Below, in pieces: positions 6,251 to 15,476 of a DNA stretch of 19,373 nt; the stretch's first letter is position 1; the number at the start of each line of letters is the position of its first letter. The stretch is from positions 1-19,373 of the forward strand of contig JAJTHA010000213.1 in NCBI GenBank assembly GCA_021299565.1. Direction: 5' to 3'. The notes under the pieces were generated by a model, which did no database searches, had not been told where the DNA came from, and saw nothing but the letters and a program-made list of their open reading frames with translations. Source of the DNA: Candidatus Caenarcanales bacterium (GTDB lineage Bacteria; Cyanobacteriota; Vampirovibrionia; LMEP-6097). Made by a program: the position numbers and the translations under genes.

Positions 6251-9200
6251 TTAGATCGACTGTACTAATTCAGCGCGCTCGTTGTCAGTAGCGCACAAAG
6301 CATCATCAGAATCCACTTCTTCATCAAATCCAGTACCAGAAGGTATTAAACGTCCTATGATTATGTTTTCTTTGAGACCATGCAACCAATCCACTTTACC
6401 TTTGATAGCAGCTTCAGCAAGAATTCTTGTAGTTTCTTGGAATGATGCAGCTGAAATAAAGCTTTCAGTGTTCAAGCTTGCTTTAGTAAGACCAAGTAAA
6501 ACTGCTTTGTATTTAGCAGGAGTTTTATTCTCTTGTGAAACAGCTTCGTTGATTTTATCAACGTAAGCTTTCTCATGCATCTCACCTTGCAATAACTCAG
6601 TATCACCAGGATCTTCGATTTTAACTTTGCGAGTCATCTGACGAACAATAACTTCAATGTGTTTATTCGCAATTTCAACACCCTGAGAAATATATACAGA
6701 CTGTACTTCATCAACCAAGAACTGTTGTAAATGTTCTGTGCCTTTGAATTCAAGTAATTCATGAGGGTTAGGTTGACCATCAGTGATCACATCACCAGCT
6801 TGAACTTTATCACCAGTAACAACGATAATATTTTGTCCAGGTGGGATAAACAATTCTTTTCTTTCAGTTTTGCTTTGGATATAAACAGAATCACCACCAT
6901 CTTGACTGACGATTTCAACAGTTCCTTCGATATCGGATACTACAGATGGATCACGAGGCTTACGTCCTTCGAGTAATTCTTCTACTTTTGGAAGACCCTG
7001 AACAATATCTCCTGACTTAATTCTTTCGTAAATAATTGTTGCCAGTTGATCACCTTGCTGCACCAATGAATGGTTGTCTGCATGCAATCTAGTACCAGCA
7101 CTCACCAAGAAAGGTTGAGCTTTACGAATAGTAACTTTGTCGCCATCAACCGCAATCACTCTACCGGATTCTTCTATGATAACGCCTTTGTCTAGTTCAT
7201 CACCAGCAAGTACATAATCACCTTCTTTGAGTTTGTGCTTAGGAGCTTTTACTTCAAATGAGTTGTGAGTAGTTTGAACTAGAATTCTGTATTTGTCAGA
7301 TTCACTATAGAACACTTCACCATCCGCGCTAGCAACAGTTTGTACTCTTGCTACTGGTTGAGATGCTTTAACCATATCGCCAGGTTCAACCAAAACTTCT
7401 GTTATGGTGCTTGTCGATCTGTCGCTTCTCAAAATTATGTTTTCTTGGAAAACTATATTGAAATCTTTTTCAATTATCTCAACCAAACCTTTTGATTCTT
7501 TGTATTTGTCTTTGCAATAAAGAATCAAGCTTGTTTTAGTTAGAGCTCCACCATTGATGTTTCTTACTCTATCTCCATCTTTAAAGTTCATTTGAGTAAC
7601 AGGCAAGATATTGATATTCTCGTCTGTAGTCTCAGCTGCAAAGTTAACTTCTCTAGGAGAAATATCAAACAACTGAACTTCTCTCAAGAGTAGTTTTGTT
7701 TCACCGCTATCTTCATCAACAAATAAAGTGATCATTGAAGGTTTTTTAGTTGTTACACCAGGTACAACTTCAACGCCTTTTTTGACAATGTCACCGTCTT
7801 CAAATTTAAGTTTTGATAAATCATCTACTTCAAACAATTCACCAGGAGTAATTGTTACTTCGTGAACAATATTATTGTCGATAGTAACTCTTACGATACC
7901 ATCAATAGAAGCATAGACGTCTTTTACTATCTCGGTTCCAGCAGTAACATGATCACCAGTTCTCTTGTTGACCAAGCTAGCATCTTTTGATAAAACATGA
8001 ATTTCTTCAGGTATAAAAATCACTCTGCCGTGTTTAGTTACGATTTTTCTTTCATCGATTTCAAGTCCATCAAATCTGATTTCTCCTGAACATGGAAGCA
8101 TAGGTGTCAAAGCATCATCATAAATTTCAGCAAGTATCTTACCGTTGTCGATAAGCTCTCCACTAACAACTTTGATCATATATTTTTCGCTTTCATCGTC
8201 AAGTATCCAAACATTACCTTGTTGAGTTTGTTCTACTTTTGCATTAGATGCACCAATTGAAGCGTTGATTACGTTTATTAATCTTCCTCTTGAAAGCTTT
8301 TTAACGTCTCTATCGCCAACTCTAGTTTTTTCTACTAACATGTCAGTTGCGTATCTAACTTCACCATCATGCTCACATTTGATAATGCTTTCAGCAAGAA
8401 TTTGACCTTTTTTAACGTGGCTACCCTTCTCTACAATTACTTTTGAGCCACTCGGCAAAGGAAGAACCTCTCCGGCTTGAACCCAAATAGTACCTTGTTT
8501 AATTGCTTGCTTAGAAATATTTCCTTGTCTATCAGTGATTTCATCAGCTTCAAAACCAAGAAACTCAACTAAACCAGCTTGCAGGGTAATTACGTCCTTA
8601 GAAGCTTTTTCTGTAAGAATTTGTTTTTTGCTAATTTCAGGAGCATCTCCCAAATACTGTCCTTGTTTGACTTTCGCTCCAGGTCTTACTGAGATTTTTG
8701 CGCCTTGAGGAATGTCTAAAGATTTAGCACCAACCGTTAATTTACCACCCTTAAGTGCCAAATATAAAATATCTCCGTACTTGGTTCTGATTTCTCTAAC
8801 ATCAAAGTTGTAAGAAACTTCACCTTCAGCTGGAGATTGATAAGTTTCACGAGTTTTACCAGAACCAGCAACCGCACCACCAGTGTGGAAGGTTCTCATC
8901 GTAAGCTGTGTACCCGGTTCACCAATTGATTGAGCTGCGATAATACCAATCGCTTCACCCAAGTTAACTGGCTTGTTGTCTGTTGTAGACCAGCCGTAGC
9001 AAGCTTTACAAACACCATATTTAGAATCACAAGTAAGAACAGATCTGATCTTGATAGCTTTAATACCAGCTTTTTCAATTAGATCAGCTTCTTTGCGCTT
9101 GATCAAATCACCTTTTTTGATTAGAACATCACCAGTAGTAGGATGCTTAAGTGTTTCACAAGCATTACGTCCAATGATACGTGCGCCAATGCCAAGAACT

Positions 9201-9934
9201 TCATTCTCCCCATCCATTAATGGTCTCATTATCAAGTATCTAGTTGTGCCGCAATCTTTGCTTCTAATAATTACATCTTGAGCAACGTCAACAAGTCTTC
9301 TAGTTAAATAACCAGAATCGGCTGTTTTAAGCGCCGTGTCAACTAGTCCTTTACGAGCTCCATAAGCAGAGATCATATACTCGGGAACTGATAGTCCTTC
9401 TTTAAAATTTGATTTAATAGGTAAGTCGATAATTTTACCTTCAGAGTCAGCCATCAAGCCTCTCATACCAACTAGCTGTCTTACCTGAGCGATACTTCCT
9501 CTCGCACCAGAGAATGCCATCATATACACAGGATTCAATCTATCAAAGTGTTCTACAACCGCTTCAGTAACTTTTTCGTTGGTTTCTGACCAAGTATCAA
9601 TTACTTTGTTGTAACGTTCAACTTCTGTGATTTCCCCACGTTCAAATCTTTGAGTAGTTACAGCAAGCTCATCTTCCGCTTCTCTGATCAAATCTTTTTT
9701 CTTAGGCGGAACAGTCAAATCTTCGATACTGATTGTTACAGAAGCTTTTGTTGCATATTTGAAACCAAGGTCTTTCAAATTGTTTGCAAGTCTAGCTGCC
9801 GTATCATTACCGTAGTTTTCATAAACATCAGCAATAAGTTTGCCAAGTTCTTTTTTGTCTACTGTCTTGTTAACGAAAACAGGATTTTTTTGTTTTCTAT
9901 CCCAAGCTGTTTGTTGTTTACTAGTTTTTGCCAT
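6251..9934 (-). CDS. rpoC2: RNA polymerase beta-prime subunit, C-terminal part (RpoC2)
   Basis: The 1227-residue protein is the C-terminal half of a split beta-prime subunit. It starts where cyanobacterial RpoC2 starts, with NKTVDKKELGKLIADVYENYG (22-42, region shown in part) and FKYATKASVTISIEDL. The clamp zinc site uses C228, C302, C309 and C312. The trigger-loop N-terminal helix is at 336-353 (SIGEPGTQLTMRTFHTGG). The conserved sequence resumes only at GDIVQGLPKVEELLEGRKP, residue 975. The roughly 620 residues between are a string of beta-rich repeats with recurring KVKxGQ, VEPGDMVK and EGDYVLAGD turns, the sandwich-barrel hybrid motif type. E. coli SI3 is about 190 residues; the cyanobacterial one is of this larger size. 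The C-terminus carries HIEVIVRQM, LGLTKASLNTESFISAASFQ and GRLIPSGTG. A Shine-Dalgarno AAGGA lies 8 bases before the ATG. It follows rpoC1 by 27 bases. Confidence 0.97.
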   Translation of the reverse strand: MAKTSKQQTAWDRKQKNPVFVNKTVDKKELGKLIADVYENYGNDTAARLANNLKDLGFKYATKASVTISIEDLTVPPKKKDLIREAEDELAVTTQRFERGEITEVERYNKVIDTWSETNEKVTEAVVEHFDRLNPVYMMAFSGARGSIAQVRQLVGMRGLMADSEGKIIDLPIKSNFKEGLSVPEYMISAYGARKGLVDTALKTADSGYLTRRLVDVAQDVIIRSKDCGTTRYLIMRPLMDGENEVLGIGARIIGRNACETLKHPTTGDVLIKKGDLIKRKEADLIEKAGIKAIKIRSVLTCDSKYGVCKACYGWSTTDNKPVNLGEAIGIIAAQSIGEPGTQLTMRTFHTGGAVAGSGKTRETYQSPAEGEVSYNFDVREIRTKYGDILYLALKGGKLTVGAKSLDIPQGAKISVRPGAKVKQGQYLGDAPEISKKQILTEKASKDVITLQAGLVEFLGFEADEITDRQGNISKQAIKQGTIWVQAGEVLPLPSGSKVIVEKGSHVKKGQILAESIIKCEHDGEVRYATDMLVEKTRVGDRDVKKLSRGRLINVINASIGASNAKVEQTQQGNVWILDDESEKYMIKVVSGELIDNGKILAEIYDDALTPMLPCSGEIRFDGLEIDERKIVTKHGRVIFIPEEIHVLSKDASLVNKRTGDHVTAGTEIVKDVYASIDGIVRVTIDNNIVHEVTITPGELFEVDDLSKLKFEDGDIVKKGVEVVPGVTTKKPSMITLFVDEDSGETKLLLREVQLFDISPREVNFAAETTDENINILPVTQMNFKDGDRVRNINGGALTKTSLILYCKDKYKESKGLVEIIEKDFNIVFQENIILRSDRSTSTITEVLVEPGDMVKASQPVARVQTVASADGEVFYSESDKYRILVQTTHNSFEVKAPKHKLKEGDYVLAGDELDKGVIIEESGRVIAVDGDKVTIRKAQPFLVSAGTRLHADNHSLVQQGDQLATIIYERIKSGDIVQGLPKVEELLEGRKPRDPSVVSDIEGTVEIVSQDGGDSVYIQSKTERKELFIPPGQNIIVVTGDKVQAGDVITDGQPNPHELLEFKGTEHLQQFLVDEVQSVYISQGVEIANKHIEVIVRQMTRKVKIEDPGDTELLQGEMHEKAYVDKINEAVSQENKTPAKYKAVLLGLTKASLNTESFISAASFQETTRILAEAAIKGKVDWLHGLKENIIIGRLIPSGTGFDEEVDSDDALCATDNERAELVQSI
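7013..8875 (-). other. SI3-like insertion within the RpoC2 trigger loop
   Basis: This is the coding segment for RpoC2 residues about 354-974, between the two halves of the trigger loop. It contains many copies of a short beta-strand/turn pattern with Gly-Asp/Pro turns (for example GAKVKQGQYLGDAPE, GSHVKKGQILAES, GDMVKASQPVARV), as expected for tandem sandwich-barrel hybrid motifs. Boundaries are approximate and set by where conserved trigger-loop and jaw sequence stops and resumes. Confidence 0.8.
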
Positions 9935-9961
9935 TGTATTGTTCCTTGTTTAACTTTGAAA

Positions 9962-11890
9962 TTAATTCATTACTACTTCTTTGCCTTCAATAGAATCAAT
10001 AATCAATTTATTGAACATGATTCTACCGATAGTAGTTTCGATCAGTTGAGGCTTGTTGTCCTCAGTCATAGTAGATCTAACTTTTACTTTTGCGAATAAG
10101 TCAACTGCTCCAGCGTAGTATGCAGAGAGTGCTTCGACTTCGTCGCTAAATAATTTGCCAGCGCCTTTAAAGGCTTTTGGATTACTAGAATCTGGTTTAT
10201 CGATAGTTAGATAGTAAATCCCGATGACCATATCCTGAGAAGGAGTGATAGTTGGCTTTCCAGAAGCTGGAGTCAAAATGTTTGTGTTTGCAAGCATTAA
10301 AGTTCTAGCTTCAGTTTGAGCTTCGATACTCAAAGGAATATGAACTGCCATCTGGTCTCCATCGAAGTCAGCGTTAAAAGCTGAACATACAAGTGGATGC
10401 AATCTAATTGCTCTACCTTCGACTATAACTGGTTCAAACGCTTGAATTCCAAGTCTGTGAAGAGTAGGTGCACGGTTAAGTAGAACTGGGTGTCCACTAA
10501 CAACTTCTTTAAGAATATTCCAAACCACAGATGGGCCTTTCTCAATGAGTTTTTTAGCAGCTTTGATATTCTGACAAATTTGACGTTCAATCAATTTATT
10601 GATCACGAACGGTTTAAACAATTCAACCGCCATTTCTCTTGGCAATCCGCATTGATGTAATTCTAGATTTGGTCCAACTACAATAACAGAACGGCCAGAA
10701 TAGTCTACACGCTTACCAAGTAAGTTTTGTCTAAATCTTCCTTGCTTACCTTCAACGATATTCGATAAAGATTTAAGTGGTCTGCCGTTAGTACCGGTAA
10801 CTACTCTTCCTCTTCTACCATTGTCTATAAGAGCGTCTACTGCTTCTTGAAGCATACGTTTCTCGTTTCTGATAATTATTTCTGGAGCGCCCATATCAAG
10901 CAATCTTGCTAGACGACTGTTACGGTTGATCACTCTTCTGTACAAATCGTTCAAGTCAGAAGTCGCAAATCTACCACCATCAAGCTGAACCATAGGTCTT
11001 AGATCAGGTGGACATACAGGAAGCACATCCATAACCATAGACGCTGGGTCTGTCAAAGAATTCAAAAGAGAATTCACTAAACGCAAACGCTTAACGCATT
11101 TGGTACGTTTTTGTTGTGATCCACCTACTACTGCAAGTTCTGCTTTTAGATCATCTTTTAGCTTTTCTAAACCAGGCAAAGCCAATAACTGACCCTTTTC
11201 TATACGCTTAGCATCAGGGAATTCGTATTTTGGTTGAGCCAATTCTTCTAACAATAAAAGAACAGCTTCAGCACCAATACCAACTTCAAATTGATTTGTT
11301 TCTTCATCAAGAAGTTTGTCGTATTCTTCTTCAGTAAGAATTTGATATTTTTTTAGACCTTCTACGTTACCAGGTTCAAGAACTATGTATGAGTTGAAAT
11401 AAACAACTTGTTCAAGATCTTTCAATGCTATTTCAAGTAGCAAACTCAAATAGCTTGGTATACCTTTCAAGAACCAAATGTGTGTAACAGGCGCAGCAAG
11501 AGTGATTGAACCCATTCTGTGACGACGTACTTTTGATTCTGTAACTTCCACTCCACATCTTTCGCAGATGATTCCTTTGTGTCTGATACGCTTATATTTA
11601 CCGCAAGCGCATTCCCAGTCCTTAACTGGACCAAAAATTTTCTCGCAAAACAAACCATCTTTTTCTGGTTTAAGAGTACGGTAATTGATAGTTTCTGGTT
11701 TTTGGATTTCGCCATGTGACCAGCTCAAAATACGCGCTGGTGAAGCGATTTGAATTTTAAGGTTGTCAAATATATCATTGTCTTCGACTAGATTAGCTTT
11801 AGCTATATCATCCTCGAAATCCTCTATATCAAGCTCGGCGTTTAGTGCTTCTTGATTTTCGATTTCCTTATCAAAGTCTACATCTGTCAT
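9962..11890 (-). CDS. rpoC1: RNA polymerase gamma subunit / beta-prime N-terminal part (RpoC1)
   Basis: The 642-residue protein is the N-terminal half of split beta-prime and holds the catalytic Mg-binding motif NADFDGDQ (506-513). KPETINYRTLKPEKDGLFCE (64-83) opens the clamp. The zinc ribbon uses C94, C96, C109 and C112. The rudder/switch region includes RFRQNLLGKRVDYSGRSV. The chain ends IGRIMFNKLIIDSIEGKEVVMN, matching the end of cyanobacterial RpoC1. Compared with that family it has an extra N-terminal stretch of about 43 residues, rich in Asp/Glu (DVDFDKEIENQEALNAELD and on). The start is supported by AAGGA 10 bases before the ATG. It is 46 bases downstream of rpoB and 27 upstream of rpoC2, in one operon. 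Confidence 0.97.
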   Translation of the reverse strand: MTDVDFDKEIENQEALNAELDIEDFEDDIAKANLVEDNDIFDNLKIQIASPARILSWSHGEIQKPETINYRTLKPEKDGLFCEKIFGPVKDWECACGKYKRIRHKGIICERCGVEVTESKVRRHRMGSITLAAPVTHIWFLKGIPSYLSLLLEIALKDLEQVVYFNSYIVLEPGNVEGLKKYQILTEEEYDKLLDEETNQFEVGIGAEAVLLLLEELAQPKYEFPDAKRIEKGQLLALPGLEKLKDDLKAELAVVGGSQQKRTKCVKRLRLVNSLLNSLTDPASMVMDVLPVCPPDLRPMVQLDGGRFATSDLNDLYRRVINRNSRLARLLDMGAPEIIIRNEKRMLQEAVDALIDNGRRGRVVTGTNGRPLKSLSNIVEGKQGRFRQNLLGKRVDYSGRSVIVVGPNLELHQCGLPREMAVELFKPFVINKLIERQICQNIKAAKKLIEKGPSVVWNILKEVVSGHPVLLNRAPTLHRLGIQAFEPVIVEGRAIRLHPLVCSAFNADFDGDQMAVHIPLSIEAQTEARTLMLANTNILTPASGKPTITPSQDMVIGIYYLTIDKPDSSNPKAFKGAGKLFSDEVEALSAYYAGAVDLFAKVKVRSTMTEDNKPQLIETTIGRIMFNKLIIDSIEGKEVVMN

Positions 11891-11936
11891 AATTTCAATT
11901 TCCTTAATTCTCTAAACCCTCAAACCTGCTTGCTAA

Positions 11937-14900
11937 TTAGACTTCATTTAAACTAAAGTCTGAAGCAAGAGCTTTGTCGTCATCTTCTTCCATCAATTTG
12001 CCTGAATCAGTCAATTCTTTGATAGTGTCCTCAAGATTGCGCGTACGGATGTTACGGCTTCTCAATGGATCAAAACTATCTACATAAAGATCAACTTCCT
12101 CAAGACTTTCACCCTCTCTATTTCTCTTGAGAGCGTGTATATCAAGACCGATTGATTGCAATTCTTTCATCAATACTTTGAATGATTCTGGAACAGAAGC
12201 TGGTGGAATATTTTCACCTTTAACGATAGCTTCGTAAGCTCTAGATCTACCAACAACGTCATCAGACTTGATTGTAAGCATTTCTTGTAGCGTGTAAGCT
12301 GCACCGTAAGCTTCAAGTGTCCAGCACTCCATCTCACCAAGTCTCTGACCACCGAACTGAGCTTTTCCACCAAGTGGTTGCTGAGTTACAAGCGAGTAAG
12401 GACCAGTAGAGCGAGCGTGAATTTTATCATCTACTAAGTGAACTAGTTTGAGCATGTACATGACACCAACAAGTGATTTGTTGTCAAACTTCTCACCAGT
12501 TCTACCATCAACTAATTGAACTTTACCAGAAGCATCTAACCAGCTGAAAGCCTCTTTATTAGAGTCTTTGGCTTTGCCCATTTCTTGTTTGATAAGTGCA
12601 TCAGACGCACCTTCACCAAACATTTCATCGAAAGAAGGTACTTCGTAAGCATGATCAAGTATTGTCGCTGCCATACCCAAAATACATTCATAAATCTGTC
12701 CAACGTTCATACGTGAAGGAACACCAAGTGGATTCAAAACCATATCAACTGGAGTACCATCAGGTAAATGTGGCATATCCTCGATAGGTAGAATTCTTGA
12801 AATAATACCTTTGTTTCCGTGACGTCCTGCAACCTTGTCTCCAACAGAGATTTTACGTTTTTGTGCAATAAACACACGAACTACTTTGTTTGAAACCGGA
12901 GGCAATTCGTCGCCTTTGTCTCTGTCATAAATTCTTACAGCAATGACTCTTCCTGATTCACCGTGAGGCACTCTCAAAGAATTGTCTTTTACGTCTCTTG
13001 CTTTTTCCCCGAAAATAGCTCTCAAGAGTCTTTCTTCTGGTGGGTTGTCAGATTCACCTTTTGGAGTGATCTTACCAACAAGAATATCGTTTTCTTTGAC
13101 CATGGCACCAATGCGCACGATACCGTTTTCGTCTAAGTGTTTAAGAGCATCTTCACCAACGTTAGGAATTTCTCTAGTGATTTCTTCTGGTCCTAACTTA
13201 GTTTGACGAGCGTCAATTTCATACTTCTCAATGTGAATTGAAGTATAAATATCATCGTAAACAAGTCTTTCAGATACCAAAACAGCATCCTCAAAGTTGT
13301 ATCCTTCCCAAGGCATGAATGCAATCAATAAGTTTTTACCAAGAGCAAGTTCTCCCTGACAAGTTGCAGCACCGTCAGTAAGAGCTTGTCCAGCTTTAAC
13401 TTTTTGTCCAACTTTTACAATTGGAACTTGATTCAAACAAGTATCCTGGTTTGATCTCAAATATTTTAGAAGTTCGTAGACTTTAGTACCACGCTTCTCA
13501 TCATCAAACTTAACAGTGATTTTAGTAGAGCTTACGTGCGCTACAGTACCGTCAGCATCAGCAATAACAACCATGCCAGAGTCTCTAGCTACTTGTCCTT
13601 CGATACCGGTACCCACAAGTGTACGCTCTGCTTTCAAAAGAGGAACCGCTTGACGTTGCATGTTTGAACCCATAAGTGCACGGTTCGCGTCATCATGCTC
13701 CAAGAAAGGGATCAACGATGTTCCAATAGATACAATTTGTATCGGAGAAACAGCGACTAGATCTACGTTCTCAGGTGATGTCTCGATATATTCGTTTTTG
13801 TATTTAACTGGTACATATTCTGTAGCCAATTTACCATCAGAATTGATACGCACATCTCCCGCTGCAACACGCTTGGTGTCTTCTTCGTGAGCTGTATAGT
13901 ATCTCATTTCATTGCTGACAATTCCTTCAGTAACGCTTCTGTACGGGGTTTCAATGAAACCAAACTCGTTTACTCTTGCGTGTGAAGCGAGTGAACCAAT
14001 TAGACCAGCGTTAGGACCCTCTGGTGTTTCAATTGGACACAATCTACCGTTTTGTGAAGGGTGAATATCACGTACCGCAAAACCCGCTCTCTCTCTAGAA
14101 AGTCCACCTGGACCAAGAGCAGAGATACGACGTTTGTGAGTCAATTCAGCTAGTGGATTGGTTTGATCCATGAACTGAGAAAGTTGTGATGAACCATAAA
14201 ACTCTCTTATCGCAGAGACAAGTGGTTTAGGGTTGATCAAGTTTGCTGGAGTTAATGATTCTTGTTCGTGAAGAGTCATTCTCTCTCTGATAATTCTTTC
14301 AATTCTGCTAAGACCAAGTCTGAATTGGTTTTGAAGTAATTCGCCAACTGATCTAACTCTTCTGTTTCCTAAGTGGTCGATATCATCAACTTGAGCTTCG
14401 TCAAAGTTTAGTTTGATCAAATAGTCGATAGCAGCCACGAAATCTTCTTTTGTTAGAGTTCTAAGATCTTCTGGTGCGTTAGGACCTAATTTATTATTGA
14501 GTTTGAAGCGACCTACTGTGCCCAAATCATATTTCTTCGCATTGAAGAATCTTGATTCAAGCAATTGTCTAGCACCTTCAACACTCGGGTGTTCGCCTGG
14601 ACGCATTTTTTTGTAGAGTTCGATTAAGGCTTCTTCTTCGCTTTCTGTTGGATCTTTATCCAAAGTTTTTGCAAGATAGTCGTAGTGAGAGAAAAGATCT
14701 CTCATGTCTTGTTCTCTATAACCAAGCGCTTTCAAGAAGATAGTTACAGGGATTTTACGCGTTTTGTCGATTTTGATATAAACGAAGTCAGAAACATCTG
14801 TCTCCAATTTAACCCACGCGCCTCTGTTAGGGATTAAAGTTGCGTTAAACACACGCTTACCAGATGGCTCAATCTCTCTCTTGTAATAGATTCCAGGTGA

Positions 14901-15377
14901 TCTAACGATTTGTGAAACAACTACACGCTCAGCACCATTTACGATAAACGTACCGCGCTCAGTCATCATTGGGATTTCGCCGATGAACATCTTGGATTCT
15001 TTGATCTCACCAGTGTCTCTGTTTACAAAGCGAACTTTGATATAAAGTTTTTTGGTATAGCTCTGCTCATTGAGTCTAGCTTCCATAGGAGTTTTGGCTT
15101 TGTTTGGTTCTTGGTGCTCCTCGAAAGTATAATGATCATGCAGGAAATACAACTCCAACCTGCCAGTATAGTCAGTTACTGGAGAAAAGTTTTTAAGCTC
15201 TTCTGCTAGCCCTTTAGTAAGAAATCTATGAAAGGATTCCTTCTGTACTTCTGCTAGATCTGGTAGATTTATTGTTCTTTGTCCTGAATAGGCTTTAACT
15301 TTGGGGATTACACGCGAATAGTTTCGTCTCATAATTTTTTGCAGTACCTTTGGCAATGGGACTAAAATTCCCATCAT
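11937..15377 (-). CDS. rpoB: RNA polymerase beta subunit (RpoB)
   Basis: The 1146-residue beta subunit has the lobe/protrusion motifs SFHRFLTKGLAEEL and GERVVV-type strand (MTERGTFIVNGAERVVVSQ). The rifampicin pocket GSSQLSQFMDQTNPL and THKRRISALGPGG has the sensitive-type residues D404, H414 and S419 (E. coli D516, H526, S531). Near the active site are IETPEGPNAGLIGSLA and GDKVAGRHGNKGIIS. The length fits cyanobacterial-type beta without the E. coli lineage inserts. The start is uncertain. Tandem ATGs at 15377 and 15374 have no Shine-Dalgarno. A later ATG at 15332 (MRRNYSRVIP) gives an N-terminus closer to the usual one. rplJ/rplL are not upstream; an MCE gene is. Confidence 0.97.
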   Translation of the reverse strand: MMGILVPLPKVLQKIMRRNYSRVIPKVKAYSGQRTINLPDLAEVQKESFHRFLTKGLAEELKNFSPVTDYTGRLELYFLHDHYTFEEHQEPNKAKTPMEARLNEQSYTKKLYIKVRFVNRDTGEIKESKMFIGEIPMMTERGTFIVNGAERVVVSQIVRSPGIYYKREIEPSGKRVFNATLIPNRGAWVKLETDVSDFVYIKIDKTRKIPVTIFLKALGYREQDMRDLFSHYDYLAKTLDKDPTESEEEALIELYKKMRPGEHPSVEGARQLLESRFFNAKKYDLGTVGRFKLNNKLGPNAPEDLRTLTKEDFVAAIDYLIKLNFDEAQVDDIDHLGNRRVRSVGELLQNQFRLGLSRIERIIRERMTLHEQESLTPANLINPKPLVSAIREFYGSSQLSQFMDQTNPLAELTHKRRISALGPGGLSRERAGFAVRDIHPSQNGRLCPIETPEGPNAGLIGSLASHARVNEFGFIETPYRSVTEGIVSNEMRYYTAHEEDTKRVAAGDVRINSDGKLATEYVPVKYKNEYIETSPENVDLVAVSPIQIVSIGTSLIPFLEHDDANRALMGSNMQRQAVPLLKAERTLVGTGIEGQVARDSGMVVIADADGTVAHVSSTKITVKFDDEKRGTKVYELLKYLRSNQDTCLNQVPIVKVGQKVKAGQALTDGAATCQGELALGKNLLIAFMPWEGYNFEDAVLVSERLVYDDIYTSIHIEKYEIDARQTKLGPEEITREIPNVGEDALKHLDENGIVRIGAMVKENDILVGKITPKGESDNPPEERLLRAIFGEKARDVKDNSLRVPHGESGRVIAVRIYDRDKGDELPPVSNKVVRVFIAQKRKISVGDKVAGRHGNKGIISRILPIEDMPHLPDGTPVDMVLNPLGVPSRMNVGQIYECILGMAATILDHAYEVPSFDEMFGEGASDALIKQEMGKAKDSNKEAFSWLDASGKVQLVDGRTGEKFDNKSLVGVMYMLKLVHLVDDKIHARSTGPYSLVTQQPLGGKAQFGGQRLGEMECWTLEAYGAAYTLQEMLTIKSDDVVGRSRAYEAIVKGENIPPASVPESFKVLMKELQSIGLDIHALKRNREGESLEEVDLYVDSFDPLRSRNIRTRNLEDTIKELTDSGKLMEEDDDKALASDFSLNEV

Positions 15378-15387
15378 GAAATACTAA

Positions 15388-15416
15388 ATTATACGGGGTG
15401 GGTACTACAAAAGCAA
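15388..15416 (-). promoter_or_regulatory. Candidate sigma-70-type promoter for rpoB
   Basis: On the minus strand TTGCTT (15411-15416) and a consensus TATAAT (15388-15393) are separated by 17 bases. Initiation would be expected near 15381, only a few bases before the first ATG at 15377. So either the message is nearly leaderless, or the working start is the internal ATG at 15332. The promoter lies in the 99-base gap after the MCE gene. Confidence 0.5.
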
Positions 15417-15476
15417 TGACAGATCCCTAAAGACCTAGTGATTTAGTTATTTTATAACAATTATAGCAGCTTTTAT

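Noticed and set aside
9650..10099. 149-codon plus-strand open frame across the rpoC1/rpoC2 junction
   Set aside because: It is antisense to strongly conserved RNA polymerase coding sequence and its translation is Phe/Ser/Cys-rich, typical of a shadow frame.
14145..14190. Possible rifampicin-resistance changes in RpoB
   Set aside because: The pocket residues equivalent to E. coli D516, H526 and S531 are the sensitive types.
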